Assembly: GCA_017390825.1 (NCBI GenBank)
Contig: JAFPAK010000358.1
Span: 1 to 35,666 of the forward strand
DNA length: 35,666 nt
Source of the DNA: Clostridia bacterium
Lineage (GTDB): Bacteria; Bacillota_A; Clostridia; Oscillospirales; Acutalibacteraceae
Reading direction: 5' to 3'
The notes below the pieces were generated by a model. The model was not told where the DNA came from and did not search any database. It was given only the letters and a program-made list of their open reading frames with translations. The first letter of the stretch is position 1, and each line of letters opens with the position of its first letter. The position numbers and the translations under genes were made by a program. Of the stretch, positions 16,901 to 25,678 are shown piece by piece.

Positions 16901-17491
16901 CTCAGACAAAATATCACGAAGTCTAACAAGATTATCTTCAGCACGGGCAAGCTTGCGCTCTGCCTCAACACGGCGATAACGGTAACGCGAAATACCTGCC
17001 GCCTCTTCAAAAATATCACGACGCTCATCACTTTTTGAGCCGACTATCTCATCGATCCTGCCTTGACCTATCATAGAATATCCATCACGGCCAAGACCGG
17101 TATCCATAAACAGCTCATGTACATCTTTAAGGCGCACGGTGTTGCCGTTTATACGGTACTCGCTGTCACCCGAGCGGAAAAAACGGCGGGTAACAGTAAC
17201 ATCATCATTATCAAAATTCAATCCGCGATCGGAATTATCAATGGTAATTGAAACCTCTGCAAAGCCCAAGGGCTTGCGAAGCTGTGTACCGCTGAAGATG
17301 ACATCCTCCATAGATTTACCGCGCAGTTGCTTGTTTGACTGCTCGCCAAGTACCCAACGGATAGCATCGGAAATGTTACTCTTGCCGCTTCCGTTAGGAC
17401 CTATAACTGCGGTTATATCCTGTTCAAATGTCAGTCTTGTCTTATCGGGGAATGATTTAAAACCCTGAATTTCTATTACTTTTAGCCGCAT
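13913..17491 (-). CDS. smc: Chromosome partition protein SMC
   Basis: SMC forms the condensin-like ring that organises and segregates the chromosome, together with ScpA and ScpB (not in this window). The 1192-residue protein has the N-terminal ATPase head with Walker A GPNGSGKSNISDAI (about 31-44). Two long coiled-coil arms flank a hinge at about 505-660 that ends in VVNAGGSLTGGS. The C-terminal head has signature LSGGEKAL (about residue 1088) and Walker B FCLLDEVEAALDE. The start ATG follows GAGGT. It lies between a radical SAM gene and ftsY, as in many Clostridia. Confidence 0.99.
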   Translation of the reverse strand: MRLKVIEIQGFKSFPDKTRLTFEQDITAVIGPNGSGKSNISDAIRWVLGEQSNKQLRGKSMEDVIFSGTQLRKPLGFAEVSITIDNSDRGLNFDNDDVTVTRRFFRSGDSEYRINGNTVRLKDVHELFMDTGLGRDGYSMIGQGRIDEIVGSKSDERRDIFEEAAGISRYRYRRVEAERKLARAEDNLVRLRDILSELESRVGPLKEQSEKAQEFIVISGEKKQLEIGLWLKTLERSEELLREQDHKITLCKSQYEAVARELTELVAEAEINTIDLQKIAAQIDSIRRECSAAEEQSAHLGGEIAVLKNTLLHNAGTVERIERDIETAYADDATVDAQIEEHKNNIEELKLKSNVKAQELNELLEKLNSLSDSTGDYSKQIEEKTKSLNSIFNSISENKVLMVTADTTLSEIEAGSKDTDDNIRELEAACKESENDIDEINGILADCDSQIDQCRNILEGHELKLNKRRARLEEKKTQIDKITLDIGENERRIKILKELERNMDGFTFAVKTVSTAHERGILRGIHGPVSRLINVPSKFATAIETALGAAAQNIVVSSEEDAKRAITYLKNNNAGRATFLPLTSIKSNPLRENGIEDSIGFVGIASELVSYDSKYENIIKSLLCRTVVSEDMDSAVSTARRFGYRVRVVTLDGQVVNAGGSLTGGSNAKNAGLLNRAGKIEEHNCRIKDLQKELDKLNAEYKSLSEEAARINAEFTAASSELTAANEDKVRVLGELKLATEQHKSYKDRLALHKEQKEKAAMRVEQLKAAAAQSKVVIDGLEKQKQDIENEIELLTGSRDKLAVHRSELTEQISALRLESIAYEKDIEAEMQQIGQLEFTKENRSERISALRKEIDDINSECEAIKTKISEYEQLNNGFISRLSGSEDTIKMLTQRRSALEQESYKSRTLEREKSQDKEKLSGELARLTERKDVMQAEYDGILHKLYEEYELSRQAAEEIGIVIEDEKEATSRLNEIKRRIRSLGSVNVAAIDEYKEVSERYTYLKEQVDDIEKSKRELNKLIGELTETMKSMFIDRFTVIANHFTEVFKELFGGGTAQLKLTDPENVLESGIEIIAQPPGKSISIIEQLSGGEKALIAVSIYFAIMKVNPPPFCLLDEVEAALDEVNVDKVAQYLRRMASSTQFIVITHRRGTMEEADVLYGVTMQEKGVSKLLSIDVTEIEKTMKQKPVK

Positions 17492-17503
17492 TTATTTACC
17501 TCT

Positions 17504-18490
17504 TCATTGTATTTTAACATCAAATTTATGTAAACTACTGTCTTCTTTTACTTTTATATCATAACCATGCTTAAGCAATGCATATACATTGCACCGCTTT
17601 TGACCTATCATGTTGGATGTTTCACCCGTTGGCACATACAACACATATTTGCCCGCCGGTCTTTTCTTGAGTGCAGATATTGCAGCATTCAGATATATTT
17701 GTGATAGTGCCATTTGAGAAAGCGCCGGATGCCATGCACCTGCAACAAAGCTATCCTCATCTATCGTATGTAAGCCGAAGCGGATAATAGGAATGTTCTC
17801 ATTTTCAAACATCATAATTAATTTTGCGCCGAGAATTGCCGCCATCGCAGCATCCGGTGGAATGTATTTACCGCATGCATACAGCTTTTCAAGCTCTGTG
17901 TTTTTCAGCACCACGGTAGGATATATCCTTACCGCCGATGGCTGCATATCTATAAAATCTCTTGCGGTTTCAGTATCCATTTCGTCATTACTGCCGTAAA
18001 GCCCTGTCATCATCTGTAAAACTAGAGTAAAACCTGCGTCCTTCACGGCTTTTGCCGCATCAAAAATATGCTTTCTAGTGTGACCGCGCTTATTCTGTGC
18101 CAGCACCTCGTCATTTGTTGACTGTGCACCGAGTTCGATTACCGTAACGCCGTAGTTTTTCAGCACACAAAGTATCTCATCATCAATACAATCGGGTCTG
18201 GTTGAAATGCGTATACCCGATACAACACCGCTGTCAACAAATTTTTTTGCCGCCGATAAAAGGCTTATCATATAATTCTTTTCTATTGCAGTAAAGCTGC
18301 CGCCGAAAAACGCTATCTCGCCGGTCTTCGGATCATAATTTTTGCTTTTGACCGCTGTTTTTACCGCTGATGAGATATCCTTTTGTGTCGGTTGATGGGT
18401 AGTGCCGGTAATATGGTGCTGTGAGCAAAAGCTACAACGGCACGGGCAACCGAGATGCGGTACAAATATTGAAATGTTTGCGTGACTCAT
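17504..18490 (-). CDS. Radical SAM protein of the Elp3-like group
   Basis: The 328-residue protein has the radical SAM cluster motif C15xxxC19xxC22 in HLGCPCRCSFCSQH, binding a 4Fe-4S cluster that cleaves S-adenosylmethionine. Further radical SAM features are FFGGSFTAIE, GIRISTRPDCID and VIELGAQSTNDEVL, which resemble the catalytic barrel of Elp3-like proteins. It lacks the C-terminal acetyltransferase domain of true Elp3. A gene of this type between rnc and smc is a common Clostridial arrangement. The substrate is unknown; a tRNA-related role is only suggested by resemblance. It overlaps rnc by four bases. Confidence 0.9.
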   Translation of the reverse strand: MSHANISIFVPHLGCPCRCSFCSQHHITGTTHQPTQKDISSAVKTAVKSKNYDPKTGEIAFFGGSFTAIEKNYMISLLSAAKKFVDSGVVSGIRISTRPDCIDDEILCVLKNYGVTVIELGAQSTNDEVLAQNKRGHTRKHIFDAAKAVKDAGFTLVLQMMTGLYGSNDEMDTETARDFIDMQPSAVRIYPTVVLKNTELEKLYACGKYIPPDAAMAAILGAKLIMMFENENIPIIRFGLHTIDEDSFVAGAWHPALSQMALSQIYLNAAISALKKRPAGKYVLYVPTGETSNMIGQKRCNVYALLKHGYDIKVKEDSSLHKFDVKIQ

Positions 18491-19158
18491 AGTCCCATTA
18501 ATTCTAAGGCTCTTTTAGCTGCTTCTTGCTCTGCATTCTTTTTGGATTTACCGGTTCCTGTTCCGATGACATTTGAATTCAGCATTACATTAACTGTAAA
18601 GCGCTTGTCATGATCGGGTCCGAACTCGTCGATAAGTACATATTCAACACGTTCTTCGGGGTTTTTCTGTATTACCTCCTGAAGCTGTGTTTTATAGTCC
18701 TTAAAACTGATCTTTTCAGTATGAGTGAGATCGTCCTTGACAAAGCGAAGCACAAGCTCTCTCACCGGCTCGATACCGCCGTCAAGATACATAGCCGCAA
18801 GCACCGCCTCAAATGCATCTGAAAGAATGGACGGACGGGATGCGCCGCCACTTGCCTGTTCACCCTTGCCAAGCTTGATGAATTCACCGAGATTTATCTG
18901 CTTTGCAAAGTCAAAAAGTGCTTTTTCACATACAAGTGATGCACGAAGCTTTGTAAGCTCACCCTCCGGAATAGAGTAATTCTTATATATATAATCCGAA
19001 ACGATTATAGACAAAACCGAATCGCCTAAAAATTCAAGACGCTCGTTTGACGAATTAGGGTCCTTCGCCTCATTCGCATATGAAGAATGAGTCAGCGCTT
19101 GAGAAAGCAACGCATCATTCTTAAATTTATAATTAAGACTTTTCTGGAGTTCAATCAT
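18487..19158 (-). CDS. rnc: Ribonuclease III
   Basis: RNase III cleaves double-stranded RNA in rRNA maturation and regulation. The 223-residue protein has the signature NERLEFLGDSVLS (about 38-50) with catalytic Glu42 and Asp46, and SDAFEAVLAAMYLDGG with the second acidic pair. A C-terminal double-stranded RNA-binding domain runs from about 150 to 222 (DYKTQLQEVIQKN, GTGKSKKNAEQEAAKRAL). It starts 18 bases after plsX; in many bacteria acpP lies between these two genes but it is absent here. Confidence 0.98.
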   Translation of the reverse strand: MIELQKSLNYKFKNDALLSQALTHSSYANEAKDPNSSNERLEFLGDSVLSIIVSDYIYKNYSIPEGELTKLRASLVCEKALFDFAKQINLGEFIKLGKGEQASGGASRPSILSDAFEAVLAAMYLDGGIEPVRELVLRFVKDDLTHTEKISFKDYKTQLQEVIQKNPEERVEYVLIDEFGPDHDKRFTVNVMLNSNVIGTGTGKSKKNAEQEAAKRALELMGL

Positions 19159-19176
19159 CTTAAATGATTTCCTTTC

Positions 19177-20169
19177 TTATTCGGCATCTGCCATTTTACC
19201 GCCGATAAGGCTCTCTGTATCAAGAGATGCAAAACTCATTGCCTGACGAATAGCATTCTTTATAGCCTTTGCGTTGGAGCTGCCGTGTGCCTTGATAACG
19301 GGCTTTGAAATTCCGAGAAGCGGTGCGCCGCCTATCTCCGAATAATCGGTCTTTTTCTTTAATTCACGCAGTCCTGGCTTCAATACGGCTGCACAGAGCT
19401 TTGTGATGATATTTTTCATAAACGTATCCTTTATCATACCCATAAAGGATGAAGCAACACCCTCGGTAAGCTTTAATACGATATTACCTGCAAAACCGTC
19501 CGCAACAAGCACATCACAAGCACCGGTCGGCACATCTCTTGCTTCAATATTGCCGATAAAGTTGAGCTTTGAATTTTTAAGCAGTGAATATGTTTCAACC
19601 AGCACGTCACCGCCCTTTGTATCCTCTGAACCGTTATTGAGAAGACCTACTGACGGATTCTTGATTCCCATTACATTTTCCATATATACAGAACCAAGTA
19701 CACCGAACTGATAAAGCACTTCAGGGCGGCAGTTAAGGTTTGCACCGCAGTCAAGCAACAAGGTAGGTCTGCCGGTAGTGGGCATTACCGTTGCAAGTGC
19801 CGGTCGCTTGATACCTTTCATTCTCTTTACAATAAATGTAGCACCAAAAAGAATAGCACCGGTGCTACCTGCTGATACAACAGCATCGCCCTTGCCCTCT
19901 TTAAGCAAAGTGAATGCAACTGCAAGAGAGGTATTTTTATTGGATTTGAGTATTGTATTCGGATCATCGTGAATATCCATCACATCGGGAGCGTGTACTA
20001 TCTCGATACCGTCAAGTACGATACCGTTATCCTTTGCACATTTTTGTAATTTTTCCTCATCACCAACAAGGATAACCTCTGCACCCAGCTCACGAACAGC
20101 ATCTGCTGCACCCTGAACATTTGAAAGAGGAGCATTATCCCCACCGAATGCATCAACTATAATCTTCAT
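19177..20169 (-). CDS. plsX: Phosphate acyltransferase PlsX
   Basis: PlsX makes acyl-phosphate from acyl-ACP for the first step of phospholipid synthesis through PlsY. The 330-residue protein opens MKIIVDAFGGDNAP, the PlsX hallmark, and contains VSAGSTGAILFGATF, LLDCGANLNCRPEVL and VADGFAGNIVLKLTEGVAS. The start overlaps the trmFO stop by four bases. No fab genes or acpP are adjacent, so only part of the usual plsX-fab-acpP-rnc cluster remains. Confidence 0.97.
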   Translation of the reverse strand: MKIIVDAFGGDNAPLSNVQGAADAVRELGAEVILVGDEEKLQKCAKDNGIVLDGIEIVHAPDVMDIHDDPNTILKSNKNTSLAVAFTLLKEGKGDAVVSAGSTGAILFGATFIVKRMKGIKRPALATVMPTTGRPTLLLDCGANLNCRPEVLYQFGVLGSVYMENVMGIKNPSVGLLNNGSEDTKGGDVLVETYSLLKNSKLNFIGNIEARDVPTGACDVLVADGFAGNIVLKLTEGVASSFMGMIKDTFMKNIITKLCAAVLKPGLRELKKKTDYSEIGGAPLLGISKPVIKAHGSSNAKAIKNAIRQAMSFASLDTESLIGGKMADAE

Positions 20170-21485
20170 ATTCGCCCTTCCTTTTCCTTCATCCCAAGTC
20201 GGTCATATACCGCAAGGGAGCGTTTTGCAAGATATTCATATCTTTCTTTTTTATCTCTTATTTTAATTTCCGCCATAGGCAGCAAACCGAAAGAAGCGCC
20301 CATTGGCTGAAAATCCGTTATATACTCATCGCTGATATAGCGGCAGAGTGCACCGATCATAGTTTCAGGCGGTAATACCATTTCTTCTTTGCCTGCAAAA
20401 CGTCTTATAACGGTATTGGCAGCAACTATACCGGACATTGCCGATTCCATATATCCCTCAACACCGGTTATCTGACCTGCAAAGAGAATTCTTCGGTCGC
20501 TCTTTAAGGAAAACGTACCGTCAAGCAGCTTCGGTGAATTGATAAATGTGTTTCGGTGCATAACACCGTAGCGCACGAATTCCGCATTTTTTAACGCAGG
20601 TATCATAGAAAATACTCTTTTTTGCTCGCCGAATTTGAGATTTGTCTGAAATCCGACTAGGTTATACATGGTGCCCTCTTTATTTTCCTTACGCAGTTGA
20701 ACAACCGCCCACGGTCTGTGCCCTGTTTTCGGGTCACGCAATCCCACAGGCTTCATCGGGCCGAAACGCATTGTATCCGCACCGCGGGAAGCCAGCACCT
20801 CGATAGGCATACAGCCTTCATATACTGCACCTTTTTCAAACTCTTTTACTATAACACGTTCAGCATTGACAAGTTGCGAATAAAATGCTTCATACTGCTC
20901 TTTATTAAGCGGACAGTTAATATAGTCATCCTCATTCCCGCGCTCATAACGCGACTGCGAAAAGCACTCATCCTTATCAAGACTTTCAGCTGTAACTATC
21001 GGTGCTGCAGCATCGTAAAATGAAAGTGAGTCTCCGCATATTCTTCTGATGCTTTCAAACAGCGCATCAGAGGTAAGCGGACCGCTTGCGATAATAACAG
21101 TACCTTCCTTCGGTATCTGTGTGATCTCACCGTAAGCTATTTCGATATTTTTATGCGATTTTATCTTTTCTGTTATATATTCTGCAAAGCCGTATCGCTC
21201 AACTGCAAGTGCGCCGCCTGCAGGAACACGATTTAAATCCGCCGATTCAAGACAAAGCGAGCCAAAACGGCGCATTTCCGATTTAAGCAACCCTCCTGCT
21301 GACGATATTCTGTCTGCCTTCAAGGAATTTGAGCAAACAAGCTCTGCAAAAAGATCAGTATGATGAGCAGCAGACCGCCTATTAGGCTTTTGCTCGCAAA
21401 GACACACTTTGATGCCTTCATTGGCAAGTGCATATGCCGCTTCACAGCCGGCAAGTCCTGCTCCGATAACCGTGACCTTATTCAT
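20166..21485 (-). CDS. trmFO: tRNA (uracil-54-C5)-methyltransferase, folate/FAD-dependent (TrmFO)
   Basis: TrmFO makes ribothymidine at tRNA position 54 using methylenetetrahydrofolate and FAD, the typical Gram-positive alternative to TrmA. The 439-residue protein begins MNKVTVIGAGLAGCEAAYAL with the FAD dinucleotide fold. AELVCSNSLKADR (Cys51) and YEGCMPIEVLASRG contain the two cysteines conserved in this family, and ILFAGQITGVEGYMES marks the C-terminal FAD region. A 28-residue upstream extension is open to 21569, but it lies inside topA and would precede the conserved start, so the ATG at 21485 is used. It overlaps topA by eight bases. Confidence 0.96.
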   Translation of the reverse strand: MNKVTVIGAGLAGCEAAYALANEGIKVCLCEQKPNRRSAAHHTDLFAELVCSNSLKADRISSAGGLLKSEMRRFGSLCLESADLNRVPAGGALAVERYGFAEYITEKIKSHKNIEIAYGEITQIPKEGTVIIASGPLTSDALFESIRRICGDSLSFYDAAAPIVTAESLDKDECFSQSRYERGNEDDYINCPLNKEQYEAFYSQLVNAERVIVKEFEKGAVYEGCMPIEVLASRGADTMRFGPMKPVGLRDPKTGHRPWAVVQLRKENKEGTMYNLVGFQTNLKFGEQKRVFSMIPALKNAEFVRYGVMHRNTFINSPKLLDGTFSLKSDRRILFAGQITGVEGYMESAMSGIVAANTVIRRFAGKEEMVLPPETMIGALCRYISDEYITDFQPMGASFGLLPMAEIKIRDKKERYEYLAKRSLAVYDRLGMKEKEGRI

Positions 21486-23583
21486 CGCTCTTGTTCTCTT
21501 TCGCTTTGGATCTTCTTGTCGATTGCTTCTGATATCCACACTTTTCATCAAGACAAAGTGTGATACCACCCCTGCGTTTAAATAGAGTTTTACCGCAATC
21601 GGGACAGGTCTTATCAGTAGGAGTATCCCATGTCATAAAGCCGCACTCTTTACCCTTTTCGCAGGCGAAGTACTTATTGCCCTTTGATGATTTGCGCAGA
21701 AGTATCTTAGATGAACACTTCGGGCAAAGACCGGGAGTTTCGGTAACGATAGGCTTTGTATTCTTACATTCAGGGAATCCGGGACAAGCAAGGAACTTAC
21801 CGAATCTGCCTGAACGAATAACCATTGTTTTTCCGCATTTTTCGCATACGACATCGCTCTCGGTCTCCGGCACCTTAACTCTTGTGCCATCCATCTTTTG
21901 CTCAGCAGTCTTCAAAGTTTTATCAAATCCACCATAGAACTTGTCAAGCACCTTGACCCAGCCTATCTTGCCCTCTTCGATCTCATCAAGCTCTTTTTCT
22001 ATCTTTGCAGTAAACTTGATATCAACGATATCGGGGAACATCTCACGCATAAGCGTATCAATAGTTTCACCAAGTGGTGTAGGCTTTAATGATTTTTTCT
22101 CACGCTCGATATATTCACGGGAGGTTATAGTTGAAATCGTTGCTGCATAGGTTGAAGGACGACCGATGCCGTTTTCTTCAAGCGCTTTGATAAGTGTTGC
22201 CTCGGTATATCTTGCCGGAGGCTGTGTGAAATGCTGATCAGGCGTGAGTTTTTTTAGCTTCAGCTCATCGCCGACAGATAGTGCAGGCAATGCTTTTGCA
22301 GCCTCCTGCTCCTCGTCCTTGCCTTCTTCATAAAGTGCGGTATAACCATCGAACTTAACGGTATATCCACTCGCCTTGAACATATAATCAGCAGCAGTAA
22401 TATCAACATTTACTGTATTCTGTGTACAGCACTCCATAAGGCTTGCTATAAAGCGCTCCCAGATAAGCTTGTATAGCTTATATTGGTCATTTGTGAGCGA
22501 CGGTCTTGCCATATCAGGAGTGAGCATTGGATCGGTCGGACGAATAGCTTCGTGTGCATCCTGTGTCTGGCTCTTTTTCTTATAATATCTTTGCTTTTCG
22601 GGCAGATACTTATCACCGTATGCAGAACGGATGTAATCACAGCCTGCCTTTCTCGCTTCCTCTGAAATACGAAGTGAATCTGTACGCATATATTTGATAA
22701 GACCGGTCGCACCCTGACCCTGAAGCTCAACGCCCTCATAAAGTCCCTGCGCTACACGCATTGTCTTTTGTGCATTGAAGTTCAGCTTTCTGGAAGCCTC
22801 CTGCTGCATTGTAGATGTTGTGAATGGAGGGGATGGCTGCTTTTTCCTTGTTCCTTTTTTTACATTGCTTACAACATAAGCTGCATTGTCAAGTGCCGAA
22901 ACTATCTGTGTTGCTTGCTGCTCATTTGTAACAGCAGTCTTTTTGCCGTCGGCAGTGCCGTAGAAATGTGCTTCAAACTTTGATTTTTCCTTTGCAAGCT
23001 GTGCAGTTATTGTCCAATATTCTTCCGGAACAAAAGCGCGTATCTCGTTTTCACGGTCAATGATGATCCTTACTGCAACCGACTGAACACGACCCGCTGA
23101 AAGCCCTCTTTTTACCTTTTTCCACAAAAACGGACTTATCTTATAACCGACTATACGATCAAGCACGCGGCGTGCCTGCTGTGCATCTACAAGATCCATA
23201 TCTATCTTACGTGGTGACTCCATACCTGCAAGCACCGCATTCTTTGTGATCTCATTAAAAGTAACACGGCTGTACTTGTCCTCCGAAAGACCAAGTATAT
23301 GCTGAAGATGCCATGAGATAGCCTCACCTTCTCTATCAGGGTCGGCTGCAAGATATACATATTCGCTGCTTTTTGCCTTTTTTCTAAGATCTGCAATGAT
23401 CTCCTTTTTATCCGGCATTTCAACATATTTCGGGGTAAAGCCGTTTTCAATATCTATAGCTATCTTGCTTTTGGGCAGATCACGGATATGCCCCATCGAT
23501 GCAACGACCTCATAGCCTTGACCAAGATATTTTTTAACCGTTTTTGCCTTGGAGGGTGACTCCAAAATCACGAGTTTAGACAT
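21478..23583 (-). CDS. topA: DNA topoisomerase I
   Basis: This type IA topoisomerase relaxes negative supercoils. The 701-residue protein starts MSKLVILESPSKAKTVKKYL, the TOPRIM domain, with DPDREGEAISWHL. The catalytic Tyr lies in LIKYMRTDSLRIS (about residue 298). Three C-terminal zinc ribbons follow: CEKC with a CPGFPEC pair (about 578), CPKC with a CEKGKEC pair (about 612), and CPDC with a CLDEKC pair (about 659). Three ribbons are normal for Firmicute TopA. It starts 23 bases after dprA, matching the Bacillus order dprA-topA-trmFO. Confidence 0.99.
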   Translation of the reverse strand: MSKLVILESPSKAKTVKKYLGQGYEVVASMGHIRDLPKSKIAIDIENGFTPKYVEMPDKKEIIADLRKKAKSSEYVYLAADPDREGEAISWHLQHILGLSEDKYSRVTFNEITKNAVLAGMESPRKIDMDLVDAQQARRVLDRIVGYKISPFLWKKVKRGLSAGRVQSVAVRIIIDRENEIRAFVPEEYWTITAQLAKEKSKFEAHFYGTADGKKTAVTNEQQATQIVSALDNAAYVVSNVKKGTRKKQPSPPFTTSTMQQEASRKLNFNAQKTMRVAQGLYEGVELQGQGATGLIKYMRTDSLRISEEARKAGCDYIRSAYGDKYLPEKQRYYKKKSQTQDAHEAIRPTDPMLTPDMARPSLTNDQYKLYKLIWERFIASLMECCTQNTVNVDITAADYMFKASGYTVKFDGYTALYEEGKDEEQEAAKALPALSVGDELKLKKLTPDQHFTQPPARYTEATLIKALEENGIGRPSTYAATISTITSREYIEREKKSLKPTPLGETIDTLMREMFPDIVDIKFTAKIEKELDEIEEGKIGWVKVLDKFYGGFDKTLKTAEQKMDGTRVKVPETESDVVCEKCGKTMVIRSGRFGKFLACPGFPECKNTKPIVTETPGLCPKCSSKILLRKSSKGNKYFACEKGKECGFMTWDTPTDKTCPDCGKTLFKRRGGITLCLDEKCGYQKQSTRRSKAKENKSDE

Positions 23584-23606
23584 ATATATTAAATTCTTCC
23601 TTTCAT

Positions 23607-24824
23607 CTATTGCAAAATGTATCTTTCGCCCGGAAGCGAGGTAATATACCCTTCAATTTCAAGCTCTGTTATTGCTGCGATTACATCCGCTACATCAAGA
23701 CAGCTCTTCTCAATAAGTATATCCGTATTTACTTCTTCATTTGTAAAGCAACTGTAAACCTTACGCATATTATCGTCTGCATATGACGGAAGTTCGCGCT
23801 TTACCTGATGTGTTTTTTTAGTCTTTGACTTTACTATCGGAGTGATTTTGACCGGAGCTTCTTCCGGCTTTGCATTTTCAAGCATAAGCGCTTTAAATCT
23901 TGCATCCTCCGCAATCGGCATAGCCGCATTTTTTACATTGAGCGTGTTACCGTATACATCTGTGTACTGTGACAGAATATCCATTGCTGTAAAAACAGGA
24001 TATGCACCGTCTTGCAAAAATTTTGTATTACCTGCAAATCGGTCGGACACGATATCACCGGGTATAACAAATACATCCTTGCCCTGTTCAAGTGCCGCTT
24101 CAACGGTAATGTTGGCTCCGCTTACCAGCGGTGACTCAACAAGCAGTACCGCATCACTCAATGCACTCATGAGCCGGTTTCTTAAAGGGAATGTCCACTT
24201 TCTGCCCGCAAAGGATGGCGGAAATTCGCTTATGATCACTCCGTTTTTAGCAACCTTCTGCCGCAATTCAAAATACTCCAAAAGATACGGATAACCAAGT
24301 CCGCACCCCAAAACGATAGCAGATGGAGCATTCGCCGCCAATGTGCCTTTAGTACAGCTTATATCAATACCCTTGGCACCGCCGCTGATTATTGTGGCGC
24401 CGGCTTCAGCCAGACGATATGATATAGACTCCGCTACCGCCTCACTGCTTCGTAGGCTCTTTCTTGTACCGACAGCTGTAACACAAAGTCCTCTTGACAG
24501 CACCGAAATATTGCCCTCACAGTAAATTACCGCAGGAGGATTACTGATATTGAGCAGTCGTTCGGGATAAGTCTCATCTTCAATAGTGATGATATCATAA
24601 CCGCAGCGCTCACAATCAGAAATTATTTTCTCTACTGCCCTATGGTCAGGCTCACATAGCTTTTTTAGTGTTTTTAATGAAAACAGTCCGCTTCTTCGCC
24701 AATCCGATTCACCGGCTTTAAGAAATGCCGATGCGCTGCCGTAGCGTTCAATTATTTCTTTCGGCAACCTGCTTCCGAAATCCAAAGCGGTTTGCAGCAT
24801 TATCCAGTCGGACTTTATACTCAT
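23607..24824 (-). CDS. dprA: DNA-processing protein DprA/Smf
   Basis: DprA loads RecA onto incoming single-stranded DNA during natural transformation. The 405-residue protein has the Rossmann-type DprA domain with TAVGTRKSL, ATIISGGAKGIDISCTKGTL, FPLRNRLMSALSDAVLLVE, SGANITVEAALEQGKDVFVIPGD and LQDGAYPVF. A C-terminal winged-helix-like region covers about 345-405 (EVNTDILIEKSCLDVADV, LEIEGYITSLPGERYIL). It overlaps the upstream methyltransferase gene by four bases. No com genes are visible here, so competence is not shown; DprA is widespread in non-competent bacteria too. Confidence 0.96.
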   Translation of the reverse strand: MSIKSDWIMLQTALDFGSRLPKEIIERYGSASAFLKAGESDWRRSGLFSLKTLKKLCEPDHRAVEKIISDCERCGYDIITIEDETYPERLLNISNPPAVIYCEGNISVLSRGLCVTAVGTRKSLRSSEAVAESISYRLAEAGATIISGGAKGIDISCTKGTLAANAPSAIVLGCGLGYPYLLEYFELRQKVAKNGVIISEFPPSFAGRKWTFPLRNRLMSALSDAVLLVESPLVSGANITVEAALEQGKDVFVIPGDIVSDRFAGNTKFLQDGAYPVFTAMDILSQYTDVYGNTLNVKNAAMPIAEDARFKALMLENAKPEEAPVKITPIVKSKTKKTHQVKRELPSYADDNMRKVYSCFTNEEVNTDILIEKSCLDVADVIAAITELEIEGYITSLPGERYILQ

Positions 24825-25603
24825 CTTTGCTTCACCATTTCGTACATCAGTATAGATGCTGCAACAGACGCATTGAGTGACTCTGCCCTGCCTGACATTG
24901 GTATAGTGACAGCTTTATCACAAGCGCTGATGATCTCTTTTTTAAGCCCGTTTGCCTCATTACCCACAAGCATTGCACAACCCGATGAAAAATCGCACTC
25001 TGCAATACTTACGGCATTACTGTCCGGTGTTGAAGCATAAGTAGTTATATATTTATCCTTAAAGGCATTGAGCATATCATCAACATTCATAACGGCAGTG
25101 GGAATTCTGAAAAATGCACCCATTGAAGCACGCAGCGCCTTTGAATTGTAAATATCACAACCGCCACAAACTATGATGCCACTAACTGCGAAAGCCTCCG
25201 CAGTTCTTGCAACTGCACCCAAATTAGACGGATCCTGAACATCGCAAAGTACGATATATTTTCCGCCTTCTTCTATTTTTAACTTTGTTTTCGGCATATC
25301 AAGCACACACAAAACGCCCTGCGGTGTTACTGTATCCGTCATTTTACAAAATGCCTCATCGCCTACAACAAAGCTTTCATCTGCAGAGCTTTTGAGTTCA
25401 TCAACAAGAACGGAGCTTTTTTTGTATGCTGAATCCGTATAATACAGCTCACGTGCTTTTATACCGCTTCTGACGATATCGTAGCACAACCGCACTCCTT
25501 CAACGGCAAACAGACCACTCTCCTGCCTTTGTTTTGACGAGGTGAGCAGCCTTTTTATGAATTTGACACGCGGATTAGATTTGCTGAGTATTTCGTTGTT
25601 CAT
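24821..25603 (-). CDS. SpoU/TrmH family RNA 2'-O-methyltransferase
   Basis: SpoU-type enzymes methylate ribose 2'-OH in rRNA or tRNA through a knotted SAM-binding fold. The 260-residue protein has an N-terminal substrate-binding region (SNPRVKFIKRLLTSSKQRQ, LFAVEGVRL). The three knot motifs follow: DVQDPSNLGAVARTAEAF, MLVGNEANGLKKE and IPMSGRAESLNASVAASILM. It resembles Firmicute 23S rRNA methyltransferases of the RlmB/YsgA group, but the target nucleotide cannot be read. YsgA-type genes commonly follow rplT in Firmicutes, as here. It starts 75 bases after rplT, past the rplT terminator, and overlaps dprA by four bases. Confidence 0.92.
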   Translation of the reverse strand: MNNEILSKSNPRVKFIKRLLTSSKQRQESGLFAVEGVRLCYDIVRSGIKARELYYTDSAYKKSSVLVDELKSSADESFVVGDEAFCKMTDTVTPQGVLCVLDMPKTKLKIEEGGKYIVLCDVQDPSNLGAVARTAEAFAVSGIIVCGGCDIYNSKALRASMGAFFRIPTAVMNVDDMLNAFKDKYITTYASTPDSNAVSIAECDFSSGCAMLVGNEANGLKKEIISACDKAVTIPMSGRAESLNASVAASILMYEMVKQR

Positions 25604-25619
25604 ATGTCCGCCGTTCCTT

Positions 25620-25671
25620 TTTTAATAAGAACAAAACGCACCCGGAACTGAATAAGTGTATCCGGGTACGC
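25620..25671 (-). terminator. Intrinsic terminator of the infC-rpmI-rplT operon
   Basis: On the minus strand an 11-bp stem with two G-U pairs (25661-25671 with 25636-25646) has core ACCCGGA/TCCGGGT. A T-rich run (TTTTGTTCTTATT) follows. It begins 8 bases after the rplT stop. No clear separate promoter was seen between it and the methyltransferase gene, so read-through may occur. Confidence 0.75.
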
Positions 25672-25678
25672 CGCTTAA

